Shown: positions 37,700 through 46,366 of the stretch, piece by piece
Layout: each line of letters opens with the position of its first letter
Numbering within the stretch: the first letter of the stretch is position 1
Assembly (NCBI RefSeq): GCF_014287705.1
Contig: NZ_JACOOY010000009.1
Coordinates: 51,430-115,429, forward strand
DNA from: Dorea_D hominis
Lineage (GTDB): Bacteria; Bacillota; Clostridia; Lachnospirales; Lachnospiraceae
Direction of reading: 5' to 3'
DNA length: 64,000 nt
Position numbers and translations under genes: made by a program
The notes under the pieces: model-generated
The model's input: the letters and a program-made list of their open reading frames with translations, nothing else
Database searches by the model: none
Told to the model about the DNA's origin: nothing

Positions 37700-38041
37700 A
37701 TGTTTCCTCCTTAAGTATAACGGATTAGTGAAAAATCGTCTACATCTACACAGTCCGCCCTTTTCTATTAATATGCTAGAAAGTAAATTTAGTTGGGATT
37801 CTCCTGTTCGACTCGAACCTTTTGAATATGTTTTGATATTCTTTTGATAATGGTTTTTGATTTTTTTGAAATTAAGTACTCTTAGATTTTTATGAATCAA
37901 CATATGTTGTAGATGTATTTTATCACAGCGGTGCGAAAAAAGCTACAGAAAAATCCGGTGCTTCTCCATAACGCACCGGACTTTTCTGTTTATAATTGAG
38001 TAAGGGATCTATTCCATTCATCTATGAAGCGTTTTCAGCTC
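37700..38041. other. Intergenic region with little content
   Basis: This 342-base gap holds the glyA terminator (37950-37985) and AT-rich sequence upstream of the Rpn remnant. Bases 37789-37815 include a T-arm-like GGTTCGAGTC on the minus strand, but no full tRNA can be folded. No gene was seen. Confidence 0.6.
37948..37988 (-). terminator. Rho-independent terminator of glyA
   Basis: TCCGGTGC (37954-37961) pairs with GCACCGGA (37973-37980); on the minus strand it is followed by a T-run. It lies about 55 bases after the glyA stop. Confidence 0.85.
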
Positions 38042-39289
38042 TTATTCATACAGCGGATATTTTGTGCAGATCTTATTAACTTCTTCACGGATCTCATCTG
38101 CTTTTGTATCGAAATCTGTAACTGTCATCTTGATCAGTTTTGCAATTGTCTTCATATCTTCTTCTTTCAGTCCACGAGTTGTAACTGCAGGTGTTCCGAT
38201 ACGAACTCCGCTTGTTACAAACGGGCTTGCAGGATCGTTCGGTACTGCATTTTTATTAACAGTAATATATACTTCATCCAGACGATTCTGTAATTCTTTT
38301 CCTGTAATGTTCATATTCTGAAGATCAACTAAGATCAGATGGTTATCTGTTCCACCACTTACAAGGTTAAATCCTTCTGCTACCATAGCATCTGCAAGTG
38401 CTTTTGCATTCTTAACAACCTGCTGCTGATACTCTTTGAATTCTGGTTTCAGAGCCTCTCCGAAGCATACAGCTTTTGCAGCGATGATGTGCTCAAGCGG
38501 TCCTCCCTGTGTTCCTGGGAAAATAGCTTTGTTAATTGCTTTTGCATGCTCTTCTTTGCAAAGGATCAGTCCACCTCTTGGTCCACGCAGTGTCTTATGT
38601 GTTGTTGTTGTTACAACATCTGCATATGGAACCGGGCTCTGGTGAAGTCCTGCTGCTACCAGTCCTGCAATGTGAGCCATATCAACCATCAGATATGCGC
38701 CAACTTCTTTTGCGATATCAGCGAAAACATCAAATTTGATCTCTCTTGGATAAGCAGAGGCTCCTGCTACAATTAATTTAGGTTTGCACTCATGTGCAAT
38801 CTTACGAATCTCGTCGTAATCCAAAAATCCTTCATCATTTACATTATAAGGTACAAAATTATACAAGAGTCCTGATAAGTTTACCGGTGAACCATGTGTC
38901 AGATGTCCGCCATGTGCCAGGTTCAGTCCCATAACTGTATCACCCGGTTTGATGAGTGCCTGATAAACTGCTGTATTAGCATTTGCTCCGCAATGTGGCT
39001 GTACATTTGCGTGCTCTGCGCCAAATAACTTCTTCGCACGTTCGATTGCAATGTTCTCCAGAATATCTACGTCTTCGCATCCACCATAGTAACGTTTTCC
39101 CGGATATCCTTCGGCATATTTGTTTGTTGGGACTGTTCCCATTGCGAGCATAACCGCAGGGCTTACGATATTCTCTGAAGCAATCAGTTCGAGATTTCTT
39201 CTCTGTCTTCCAAGTTCCAGCTCCAGTGCTTTTCCAACTTCGTCATCATACTCTTTGATATAATTTGTTACATCTTCAATTCTGTTCAT
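38042..39289 (-). CDS. glyA: Serine hydroxymethyltransferase
   Basis: A 415-residue PLP enzyme that interconverts serine and glycine with tetrahydrofolate, supplying methylene-THF. Family marks: ELIASENIVSPAV at the N-terminus, YAEGYPGKRYYGGCE, QPHCGANANTAVY, and TTTTHKTLRGPRGG with the PLP-binding lysine. The start at 39289 (MNRIEDVTNY) has AAGGAGG 8 bases upstream; the open frame extends further back but through the riboswitch. Length is usual for the family. Expression is probably controlled by the tandem glycine riboswitch directly upstream. The folate genes just upstream (39.7-44.6 kb) make its cofactor. Confidence 0.97.
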   Translation of the reverse strand: MNRIEDVTNYIKEYDDEVGKALELELGRQRRNLELIASENIVSPAVMLAMGTVPTNKYAEGYPGKRYYGGCEDVDILENIAIERAKKLFGAEHANVQPHCGANANTAVYQALIKPGDTVMGLNLAHGGHLTHGSPVNLSGLLYNFVPYNVNDEGFLDYDEIRKIAHECKPKLIVAGASAYPREIKFDVFADIAKEVGAYLMVDMAHIAGLVAAGLHQSPVPYADVVTTTTHKTLRGPRGGLILCKEEHAKAINKAIFPGTQGGPLEHIIAAKAVCFGEALKPEFKEYQQQVVKNAKALADAMVAEGFNLVSGGTDNHLILVDLQNMNITGKELQNRLDEVYITVNKNAVPNDPASPFVTSGVRIGTPAVTTRGLKEEDMKTIAKLIKMTVTDFDTKADEIREEVNKICTKYPLYE

Positions 39290-39310
39290 CTTATTGTCCT
39301 CCTTCGATAC

Positions 39311-39341
39311 GCCTGTTTCCCCCAATAAAAAACAGGCAAAA
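39311..39341 (-). promoter_or_regulatory. Hairpin between glycine riboswitch and glyA start
   Basis: GCCTGTTT pairs with AAACAGGC on the minus strand, placed between the second aptamer and the glyA ribosome site. It has no T-run after the stem, so it may act as a translational or processing element rather than a terminator. Confidence 0.45.
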
Positions 39342-39362
39342 AACCTTTGCTTCATTTACTAA

Positions 39363-39565
39363 AGATCTTTTGTCTGCCTCTGTCCTTTTACCTGAAAGAT
39401 TGCTGATCGTTTTTCCCCCATATAACTGCCAGTTTACTTCTTCGGTACAATTAAAAATATTGTTCTCCAGAGTGTCGTCCGAATCCATTCCTTTTACCTG
39501 AGAGTTTCTGCCTACCCCTTCGGCTCCGTTTCGGATAAAGCCTAGCCCCTGTTCTTTATCCATAC
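39363..39565 (-). ncRNA. Tandem glycine riboswitch upstream of glyA
   Basis: On the minus strand two aptamers follow each other. The first (about 39480-39565) has GGGGCTAGGC, GCCGAAGGGGTAGGCAG and the conserved ACTCTCAGGTAAAAGGA. The second (about 39363-39475) has GGAGAACAAT..., ACCGAAGAAG and CTTTCAGGTAAAAGGACAG. The CAGGTAAAAGGA core is the signature of glycine riboswitches, and the two-aptamer layout with a short linker is typical. It is expected to couple glyA expression to the glycine level. Confidence 0.9.
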
Positions 39566-39714
39566 GGTATCTCACGAATTCATCTGCCGACTTATCAACT
39601 GCCCTTAGTATACACAATGCTTTTGTTTTCGTCAATAATTACAAAATAAGTTATTTTTTTATCATTTTTTTGTGTATTTATTATATCTATAGAGTTATCA
39701 ATTTTATAGATAAT
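39566..39714. other. Intergenic region upstream of the glycine riboswitch
   Basis: AT-rich gap between the riboswitch and the Nudix gene stop. It must hold the glyA promoter, but no pair of good boxes could be fixed; TATACT-like sequence lies near 39610. Confidence 0.4.
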
Positions 39715-40215
39715 CTATCTGAAAACTTCTTTGATACTGTCATAATGCAGGAAAATGCCTTCTCCGGCAAGATTTTCAATTTCTTTCTTTGTCGCGAAAC
39801 GGTATCCCGCTGTTTCTTCTTCCTGTAAATGTATATCACTCTCGTCAATATCCAGAACAAAGCGATAAACATCTACAAAGTAATTATCTCCTTCTCCCGG
39901 GTTCTCTCTGTGATATGTGAAACAATATCCACCTTCCGCATTCCTTACATCCAGCCCTGTCTCTTCCTTCACTTCGCGTATAACAGCTTCTTCCGAAGTT
40001 TCTCCTGCCTGTGCTGCGCCTCCGGATACTTCCCACCATCCCGGTGCCCACGCTTTTGTCATTACACGTTTTGTGATAAGATACGTGTGATCTGGTCTTG
40101 CAACTACTCCAAGTACTGTCAGATGATATTCATCATCTTTCAAGCACCAGTCATTTCTCTTCATCGTGCGACCGGTTGGATTTTTGTCTTTGTCATAAAT
40201 ATCCCAAAGTTCCAT
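39715..40215 (-). CDS. Nudix hydrolase at the end of the folate cluster
   Basis: A 166-residue protein with a perfect Nudix box (G-x5-E-x7-R-E-x2-E-E-x-G: GAAQAGETSEEAVIREVKEE, about 64-84), so it should hydrolyse a nucleoside-diphosphate-like bond with Mg. The N-terminus MELWDIYDKDKNPTG is of the type seen in the IPP-isomerase-like/YfcD Nudix group. It follows folBK by 72 bases in the same direction. That position makes it a candidate for dihydroneopterin triphosphate pyrophosphatase (FolQ-like), but general house-cleaning Nudix activity is equally possible. Confidence 0.85.
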   Translation of the reverse strand: MELWDIYDKDKNPTGRTMKRNDWCLKDDEYHLTVLGVVARPDHTYLITKRVMTKAWAPGWWEVSGGAAQAGETSEEAVIREVKEETGLDVRNAEGGYCFTYHRENPGEGDNYFVDVYRFVLDIDESDIHLQEEETAGYRFATKKEIENLAGEGIFLHYDSIKEVFR

Positions 40216-40287
40216 TCTTCTGCCTCCTTCTTCTGTCTTGATATTACTGTCTGCAGTTTCTCTGCCTCATTGCCCCTGTTTATTATA

Positions 40288-41142
40288 CTATAACTGTGCC
40301 TGAATTTCCTCTAACATTTCCCGCACTGTTTTTCCATATACCGGATGGCGTTTGTACGGTGCAATTTCGGCCAATGGTTCCAGCACAAAGCTTCTTTTGT
40401 GCATTTCAACATGTGGAATACAGAGATCATCTTCTTCCAGTACGATGTCATCATACAGCAGAATATCCAGATCCAGTGTTCTCGGTCCCCAGTGTATAAT
40501 CCGCTCCCTGCCCGCTTCTTTCTCGATCCGGTTTAATTCTTTTAACAATTCTTCCGGATATAATAGCGTCCGCAGTTTCAGACATGCATTTAAAAAATCC
40601 GGCTGATCTGTCACTCCGTAAGGCTCTGTTACAAGATAAGAAGAAACTTTTTCAACTGTACAAGTAGGAATCTGTCCTATTTTTTCGACTGCTTCATTCA
40701 GATAAGTTTCACTGTCACCAATATTAGAGCCAAGTGCGATATATGTTGTATGCCATTCGCGCGAAATTTTAACACTGACTGTTTTCAGCGGAAGTCCTAC
40801 CGGTGCCCATGGTTTCTTGATCTCCAGATCGATCTTGCAAAGTCCCGATATGCTCTTAAGCATCTCTTCCGCAAGGGTTTCTGCCACCCGTTCTAGCAAC
40901 TGGTAGGTATGTTCTTTCATATATTTTGTGATAAATGCACTGACTTCACCGTAATGGATAGATGCCGTCAGATCATCTGTCTTCCCGGCTTTTCTTGTAT
41001 CTGTATAAAGCACTGCTGACACAAGAAATTTCTGCCCCAGTTTGTTTTCCTCCGGAAATACACCGTGATTGGCAAATACTTCCAGATCTGTAATTTTTAT
41101 CTGGTCATAATCCTGACTTGTTTTTTTATTTATATATTTCAT
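40288..41142 (-). CDS. folBK: FolB-FolK fusion: dihydroneopterin aldolase / HPPK
   Basis: A 284-residue bifunctional folate enzyme. Residues about 15-130 are dihydroneopterin aldolase (ITDLEVFANHGVFPEENKLG ... SIHYGEV ... LLERVAE), which yields 6-hydroxymethyl-dihydropterin. Residues about 133-284 are the pyrophosphokinase (YIALGSNIGD, the substrate loop, and GPRTLDLDILLYDD with metal-binding aspartates), which activates that product for FolP. The fusion is common in Clostridia and in some other Firmicutes. The ATG at 41142 has GAGGAA 10 bases upstream. It lies 103 bases after folP. Confidence 0.95.
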   Translation of the reverse strand: MKYINKKTSQDYDQIKITDLEVFANHGVFPEENKLGQKFLVSAVLYTDTRKAGKTDDLTASIHYGEVSAFITKYMKEHTYQLLERVAETLAEEMLKSISGLCKIDLEIKKPWAPVGLPLKTVSVKISREWHTTYIALGSNIGDSETYLNEAVEKIGQIPTCTVEKVSSYLVTEPYGVTDQPDFLNACLKLRTLLYPEELLKELNRIEKEAGRERIIHWGPRTLDLDILLYDDIVLEEDDLCIPHVEMHKRSFVLEPLAEIAPYKRHPVYGKTVREMLEEIQAQL

Positions 41143-41245
41143 AATTATTATTCCTCACACCTGTCACTCTTTCTGCCAGTCTGCTTTCCTGTTTGCAAAA
41201 CTTCATGAGTATTATTGTCCTAATCAGCTACCTGTTTCCCATATT

Positions 41246-42061
41246 TTACACTTCATGCTCACGCATAATTGCCTGCGTCATGCGGATTGCGCGAAGATTT
41301 TTCTGTACATCATGCACACGCACAAACGCACAACCTTTCTGTACACCATATACAGTTGTAACAAGCGTTCCTTCTTCTCTTTCTTCTACCGGAAGATCAA
41401 GAGTAAGTCCGATCACAGATTTGCGCGACGTACCGAGAAGTACCGGATAGCCGAGCTTGTTCAGGCATTCCATTTTATCAATGATTTCCAGATTCATCTC
41501 ATAAGTTTTTCCAAATCCTACACCCGGATCAAGAATAATCTTATCCTCTGAAATACCTGCTTTTTTTGCAAGTGTCACACACTCCTCCATATCTGTCATG
41601 AAATCCGTCAGAAAATCTGTATATTCTGCTTTTTCCCGGTTATGCATCAGGCAGCATGCCACATCATACTTTGCAATCACTCCTGCCATCTTCGGGTCGT
41701 ATTTTAATCCCCAGATGTCATTCACCAGATCAGCCCCCGCCTGAAGTGCCGCTTCGGCAACTCTGCTCTTGTAAGTGTCGATGGAAACAGGAACAGCAAA
41801 CTCCTGTTTCAGTCTTTCGATAACCGGTGTTACTCTTGCAATCTCTTCATCCTCCGTAATCTGTACATGCCCCGGTCTTGTCGATTCGCCCCCTACATCA
41901 ATGATCGCAGCACCTTCGTCTATCATCTGTTTTGCATGTGCAAGCGCTCTATCCATACCGTTATATTTTCCTCCATCCGAAAATGAATCCGGCGTTACGT
42001 TTAAAATTCCCATTACATACGTTTCATTTTTAATATCAAACTCTTTTTTCCCGATGATCAT
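41246..42061 (-). CDS. folP: Dihydropteroate synthase
   Basis: A 271-residue TIM-barrel enzyme that joins hydroxymethyl-dihydropterin diphosphate with p-aminobenzoate; target of sulfonamides. Motifs: MGILNVTPDSFSDGGKY, IIDVGGESTRPGH, SIDTYKSRVAEAAL, VNDIWGLK, ILDPGVGFGKT and LLGTSRKSVIG, followed by VRVHDVQKNLRA at the end. The ATG overlaps the stop of the HD-protein gene (ATGA), indicating coupling. No sulfonamide-resistance insertion is visible in the Pro-Ser loop. Confidence 0.96.
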   Translation of the reverse strand: MIIGKKEFDIKNETYVMGILNVTPDSFSDGGKYNGMDRALAHAKQMIDEGAAIIDVGGESTRPGHVQITEDEEIARVTPVIERLKQEFAVPVSIDTYKSRVAEAALQAGADLVNDIWGLKYDPKMAGVIAKYDVACCLMHNREKAEYTDFLTDFMTDMEECVTLAKKAGISEDKIILDPGVGFGKTYEMNLEIIDKMECLNKLGYPVLLGTSRKSVIGLTLDLPVEEREEGTLVTTVYGVQKGCAFVRVHDVQKNLRAIRMTQAIMREHEV

Positions 42062-42594
42062 ATCTGTATCTCCCTGTTTTTCTTTTCTTCACTCCAGTTA
42101 CATTCTTTTTTCGCTGGGCAGGCAAAACAATTTCTGGAACATTTATCACTTTCGTATAAAAGTCTTTCCAACTTTGTCATATCTTTTCGTTCCCTGCGAT
42201 GCCCACGGATAGCTGTCAAAATTTCTTTTTTTTCTTCTTCCGTATAGGCGACTGCCTCTGGCAGTGAATCCAGAATTTTCTCTGCAATCTGCGCTCCGGC
42301 AATCTCGTGCGGAATCTTTTCTTTGTATTGCAATGTTTTTCCGATATCATGTAAAATCGCTGTCGTATACAGCAATTCCTTCGAATATCCAAGATTGTTT
42401 TCTAAGTTCCGAATATATGCAATTCTTGCTACATCTAACAAATGTTCCATCTGATGACAGCAGAAGATCCTGTCTCTTTCTTCTTCTCTCAGTTCTTCGT
42501 AATACTGCTGATATAACGGATGTCTGAGTACTGTATTTAGTCGTTCCATCTTCTGTTCTTTCTCTGCATGTTCCATTGACTTCATCTTCATCAT
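42058..42594 (-). CDS. HD-domain phosphohydrolase in the folate operon
   Basis: A 178-residue protein with an HD metal-dependent phosphohydrolase core: HQMEHLLDVARIAYI, ILHDIGKTLQ (the HD pair) and a later IPHEIAGA, about 30-110. The C-terminus has a cysteine cluster C-x3-C-x2-C-x5-C (CSRNCFACPAKKEC) that may bind a metal or iron-sulfur cluster. It lies between folE (5-base gap) and folP (4-base overlap), so it is firmly part of the fol transcript. The dephosphorylation of dihydroneopterin triphosphate or monophosphate lacks a recognisable enzyme in many bacteria; this protein is a candidate (inference). The ribosome site is weak, so translation may depend on folE. Confidence 0.8.
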   Translation of the reverse strand: MMKMKSMEHAEKEQKMERLNTVLRHPLYQQYYEELREEERDRIFCCHQMEHLLDVARIAYIRNLENNLGYSKELLYTTAILHDIGKTLQYKEKIPHEIAGAQIAEKILDSLPEAVAYTEEEKKEILTAIRGHRRERKDMTKLERLLYESDKCSRNCFACPAKKECNWSEEKKNREIQI

Positions 42595-42599
42595 TTCAT

Positions 42600-43157
42600 C
42601 TATTTCCCAAGCATCCGGAAGAACCGCTCTTCCAGAGTCGGATCGGTTTCAAATACGCCTCTTCTTGCAATTGTCACGGTCTGACTTCCCGGCTTTTTAA
42701 TGCCGCGCATTGTCATACACATATGCTCTGCTTCTACCATAACCATTGCGCCTTTCGGACACATATACTGCATCAGCGCATCGGCAATCTGTCCGGTCAG
42801 TTGTTCCTGTAACTGCAGCCTTCTTGCAAACACTTCTACTGTTCGTGCCAGTTTGCTAAGTCCTACAACTTTTCCGTCCGGAATATAAGCGATATGTGCT
42901 TTCCCATAAAACGGAAGCAGATGATGTTCACAGGTTGAATAAAATGTGATGTCTTTTTCGATAACCATTTCGCTGCTGTCTACGGTAAATGTTTTTGCCA
43001 GATGGACTCCTGCATCTTCGTCCATTCCGCCATAAATTTCCTCGTACATTCTGGCAATTCTGTCCGGTGTATCTTTAAGGCCTTCCCTTGTTATATCCTC
43101 TCCCATACCTTCCAGTAATAAACGGACTGCCTGTTCTATTTTCTCATGATCGATCAT
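42600..43157 (-). CDS. folE: GTP cyclohydrolase I
   Basis: A 185-residue enzyme for the first step of folate synthesis, GTP to dihydroneopterin triphosphate. Zinc ligands and active-site residues are in TCEHHLLPFYGKAHIAYIP and the late HMCMTMRGI; VVGLSKLARTVEVFARR is also typical. It acts as a decamer in the cytoplasm. Length fits the bacterial type I enzyme. It follows folC by 73 bases and is directly coupled to the HD-protein gene. Confidence 0.97.
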   Translation of the reverse strand: MIDHEKIEQAVRLLLEGMGEDITREGLKDTPDRIARMYEEIYGGMDEDAGVHLAKTFTVDSSEMVIEKDITFYSTCEHHLLPFYGKAHIAYIPDGKVVGLSKLARTVEVFARRLQLQEQLTGQIADALMQYMCPKGAMVMVEAEHMCMTMRGIKKPGSQTVTIARRGVFETDPTLEERFFRMLGK

Positions 43158-43230
43158 GTTTCTCTCCCTCTATAGTTCTACTATCTGTTTTATTCTATCA
43201 AAAATGTTGTTTTCTGCAAATATATCACTT

Positions 43231-44559
43231 TCATGCTTTATCCCATGTTTCCACAATCTGAATCACATCTCCCAGATAAGATAGAGAACCGCAGGCAATC
43301 ACAACGGATTTCTGATTCTCTTCTATCTCTTTTTTTGCATTTCTATATGCAGTCTTCAATGCCTCTTCCAAATCACTATGTGCGTCTGCTTTTTCAAATG
43401 CAATTACGTTCTCACAATATTTCGCTGCGTCTTCCGCAAGCACTCCTGCCAATAATGTGCGTTCTTCATTCGGAAGATGAATCGCATATACACACTCTGC
43501 GTCCGGACACAACAATGCTGTGATCTTTTTATATTCTTTATCTTTAAAAACGCCCATGACCAGGTGGATCCTGTAATTCGGAAAATATCGTCTTATTGAT
43601 ATAGCGAGCTTTTTTGCTGCATCTTCATTGTGTGCGCCATCAACAATCAAAGGTGGATTCTCCCGCAGACTGGTAAATCTTCCTGGCCACTTTGTCTCTG
43701 CCACACCAATTTGCACAGCTTCTTCCGGTATTTTGTATCCTTCTTTTCGAAGCGCACAAACTATCTCCAGCGCTGTTGCCAGATTTTCTTTTTGATATTC
43801 ACCTGTAAGTCCGCTATGAAGGTTTCCAAAATCCGGTGTTTCTACATCCATTCCTTTGTATGTTTCTTTTTGTATTATCAAAAGTTCCGGTTTTGCCTCC
43901 GTAAACGGGCAGCCTGTTCTTTCTGCCTTTTCTTCCAGTATCTTTTTCACTTCCGGCTTCTGTTTTGCAGACACAACTTTACATCCCGATTTAATAATCT
44001 CACATTTATCTGCTGCAATTTCTTCGATTGTATTTCCCAAAATCCCAATATGATCCATACTGATTGTTGCAAATGCCGCCAACACAGTTGTCTTTACAAT
44101 ATTCGTTGCATCCAGTCTTCCGCCGAGTCCGGATTCCAGCACAACCAGATCACAGCTTTTTTTCTTAAAATATAAAAAAGCCATTGCCGTCTCAACTTCA
44201 AACAGCGTCGGTATCGGTGCACCTGCTGTTTCTAATCCGGCAATCGCTTCTTTTATCTCTTCCGTCAACTCTGTAAGTTCGTTTTCGGAGATCCATTCTC
44301 CATCCACCTGAATCTTCTCACGATAGGAGAGCACTGTCGGTGAAACATATCGTCCTGTCCTGTATCCTGCTTTACTTAATATTGTTGAAGTATACGCAAG
44401 CACAGATCCTTTTCCGTTTGTTCCGGCAATATGAATGAACTTTAAATCCTCCTGTGGATTCCCCAGTTCCTCAAGCAGTCCCCGAATCGCATCCAAGCCA
44501 AGTACACTTCCGTATCTGGACATCGCATCCAGATATACCCTTGCTTCTTTATAAGTCAC
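43231..44559 (-). CDS. folC: Folylpolyglutamate synthase / dihydrofolate synthase
   Basis: A Mur-ligase-type enzyme that adds glutamate to dihydropteroate and folates. ATP-binding IHIAGTNGKGSVLAYTS, the YVSPTV(L)SYREKIQ stretch, LESGLGGRLDATN and the DGAHNEDAAKKL motif are all present. I prefer the GTG at 44559 (MTYKEARVYL), which has AAAGGAAA 8 bases upstream and gives the usual N-terminus (442 residues); an ATG at 44598 would add 13 residues. First gene of the folate cluster. folA and the pab genes are not in the window. Confidence 0.92.
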   Translation of the reverse strand: MTYKEARVYLDAMSRYGSVLGLDAIRGLLEELGNPQEDLKFIHIAGTNGKGSVLAYTSTILSKAGYRTGRYVSPTVLSYREKIQVDGEWISENELTELTEEIKEAIAGLETAGAPIPTLFEVETAMAFLYFKKKSCDLVVLESGLGGRLDATNIVKTTVLAAFATISMDHIGILGNTIEEIAADKCEIIKSGCKVVSAKQKPEVKKILEEKAERTGCPFTEAKPELLIIQKETYKGMDVETPDFGNLHSGLTGEYQKENLATALEIVCALRKEGYKIPEEAVQIGVAETKWPGRFTSLRENPPLIVDGAHNEDAAKKLAISIRRYFPNYRIHLVMGVFKDKEYKKITALLCPDAECVYAIHLPNEERTLLAGVLAEDAAKYCENVIAFEKADAHSDLEEALKTAYRNAKKEIEENQKSVVIACGSLSYLGDVIQIVETWDKA

Positions 44560-44732
44560 GTTTCTATTTCCTTTCTGAAATTGTTCTAACCTCTTCATAA
44601 TAGCACTAACCTTTCATTCTCTCAAGAAAAATCACTGCCCTATAGTATCATTTTTATTAATAAGCACTTTCTCTTTTGTCTATAATTCATATAAATTTCT
44701 TTACAAATCTGTTGGAATTCGTTTTGTATACC

Positions 44733-44773
44733 TTGCCAACTCTTAATAAACTACAGTATAATAACACTGTTAT
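44733..44773 (+). promoter_or_regulatory. Promoter and possible operator of the first TetR gene
   Basis: TTGCCA (44733-44738), 18-base spacer, TATAAT (44757-44762). The palindrome ATAACA-C-TGTTAT (44761-44773) overlaps the -10 end, a classical place for autorepression. A further palindrome TGTAC-N5-GTACA lies at 44785-44799. Confidence 0.6.
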
Positions 44774-44855
44774 AGGGTTATAAATGTACACACAGTACAA
44801 CATAATCTGCACGTATCATAAATATAAAAATATACCCAAAACTTGAGAGGATATC

Positions 44856-45527
44856 ATGACAAATAAAGATTTAAAAAAGCGCAGGATGTTATCTTATTTC
44901 ATTCGTTCTACGCAGAACATCATCAAAGAGGATGGTATTTCCGGTGTTACACTTCGTAAGGTTGCACAGGGTGCTGGCTATAATGTTGCTACACTTTACA
45001 ATTATTTCGAAGATCTGGATCAGCTGGTTTTATTCGCATGTCTGAAATACTTACAAATTTATAATCAGGCACTCAATGAACAACTGACAGATTGTAATTC
45101 AGCAAAAGAAAAATTCTATCTTTCCTGGCGAATTTTTTGTGAAATTTCTTTTGAAAATCCGGAAGCTTTTCATCAGATTTTCTTTAATAAACACAGTAAT
45201 ACACTACCTCAGATTTGTGAACGTTATTATGAAGTATTTCCCGAAGAGAGAACCGATGCTGCAAGTCATCTGTATCCCATTCTCTCCGGGTATGATCTTA
45301 ACACACGTAACACACTGGTTTTAAAGCCTTATCTGGAAGAAGAGCACCGTCCTACAGACAACCTGCAACTGATGAATGAATTATGTGTTGCAGCTTATCA
45401 TCAATTATTAAATAACTGTCTGATACAGCTTGAAACACACACTGCTTATTCCATTACGGATTATGTGGAACGTATGCTGGATTATCTGAAATTTATTGTC
45501 TTACATTCACCGGCAGACAATGTATAA
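44856..45527 (+). CDS. TetR-family regulator, first of a tandem pair
   Basis: A 223-residue DNA-binding protein; GAGAGG lies 8 bases before the ATG. The N-terminal HTH (about 8-55) reads MLSYFIRSTQNIIKEDG, VTLRKVAQGAGYNVATLYNY, with the recognition helix in the last part. The C-terminal ligand domain (about 60-223) matches no group I recognise. It is roughly 55-60 percent identical to the next gene. It probably represses itself and may control the MFS/hydrolase or permease genes downstream; this is inferred from proximity only. Confidence 0.85.
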   Translation: MTNKDLKKRRMLSYFIRSTQNIIKEDGISGVTLRKVAQGAGYNVATLYNYFEDLDQLVLFACLKYLQIYNQALNEQLTDCNSAKEKFYLSWRIFCEISFENPEAFHQIFFNKHSNTLPQICERYYEVFPEERTDAASHLYPILSGYDLNTRNTLVLKPYLEEEHRPTDNLQLMNELCVAAYHQLLNNCLIQLETHTAYSITDYVERMLDYLKFIVLHSPADNV

Positions 45528-45533
45528 TTTTTT

Positions 45534-45606
45534 AAAAATAAACAGTGTTTATTTTTTATATTTTGATTATATTTCTATTGAAACTTCCGTTCTTTCAATG
45601 TTATAC
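45534..45606 (+). promoter_or_regulatory. Palindrome and promoter of the second TetR gene
   Basis: AATAAAC-AGT-GTTTATT (45537-45553) right after the first TetR stop may be a terminator (T-rich after the stem) and/or an operator, since its core AACAGTGTT resembles AACACTGTT at the first promoter. TTGAAA (45578-45583), 17 bases, TTATAC (45601-45606) follow as promoter. Confidence 0.5.
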
Positions 45607-45633
45607 TTAAAGTAGAAAAAGTGGAAGGAAACT

Positions 45634-46290
45634 ATGGCATATATGGAATTAAAGAAAAAAAGAATGCTAACTTATTTTATCAAATCAGCCCAGGATATTA
45701 TGACAGCTGAAGGCATGCAAGGAATTACGCTTCGCAAGGTCGCTGATGGTGCCGGTTATAATAATGCAACGCTTTATAATTATTTTGATGACCTGGATCA
45801 CGTAGTTCTGTATGCCTGTTTAAAATATCTGAGTCTTTATAACAACTCCGTTGCAAAAGAGCTAAAAAAGTGTCATACCGCAAAAGAACGCTTCTATGTC
45901 ATGTGGCAGATTTTCTGTCAGATTTCTTTCGCACATCCTGACGCATTTCATCAGATTTTTTTTAATAAACACAGTAGTTCGCTTACTGCAATCTGTGATG
46001 AATATTATCAGTTATTCCCGGAAGAACTTCCTCCGGTAGGAGATGTGCTTTATCCGATTTTATCCGACTACCAACTCGGAAATCGCAATTTGCTACCACT
46101 TCGCGAATTGCTAGTAGAAGAGGGACGTCCACTGGATGAACTTGAAACGATCAGTGAGCTGATCATCAGTGCTTATCATCAATTATTGCATTGTTGTCTT
46201 TTGGAAGAATCAAAGGATTCTGTTAATATTCCAGAATACACAGCTAAGATGAATCATTATATTTCATATATTTTATCACGTTCCTGCTGA
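45634..46290 (+). CDS. TetR-family regulator, second of a tandem pair
   Basis: A 218-residue paralogue of the preceding protein; GGAAGGAAAC upstream of the ATG. HTH: MLTYFIKSAQDIMTAEG, ITLRKVADGAGYNNATLYNY. The C-terminal domain shares the FYVMWQIFCQISFAHPDAFH and HQIFFNKHSS stretches with its neighbour, so both may sense related ligands. Two terminators (46317-46342 and 46367-46403) separate it from the convergent hydrolase gene. Confidence 0.85.
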   Translation: MAYMELKKKRMLTYFIKSAQDIMTAEGMQGITLRKVADGAGYNNATLYNYFDDLDHVVLYACLKYLSLYNNSVAKELKKCHTAKERFYVMWQIFCQISFAHPDAFHQIFFNKHSSSLTAICDEYYQLFPEELPPVGDVLYPILSDYQLGNRNLLPLRELLVEEGRPLDELETISELIISAYHQLLHCCLLEESKDSVNIPEYTAKMNHYISYILSRSC

Positions 46291-46316
46291 TATATATTTT
46301 ATATAACATATATTAT

Positions 46317-46342
46317 GCCTCCTTATGGAGGCTTTTATTATT
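46317..46342 (+). terminator. Rho-independent terminator of the TetR genes
   Basis: GCCTCC-TTAT-GGAGGC followed by TTTTATTATTAT. Confidence 0.85.
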
Positions 46343-46366
46343 ATATACCTACCGATCAGCAAGTTT

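Noticed and set aside
37785..37816. tRNA or attachment-site remnant (T-arm-like GGTTCGAGTC on the minus strand)
   Set aside because: No acceptor stem, anticodon arm or D-arm can be formed; only a short T-arm likeness, and no integrase nearby.
44600..44855. Tetrahydrofolate riboswitch before folC
   Set aside because: The conserved THF aptamer stretches are not seen on the minus strand in this region.
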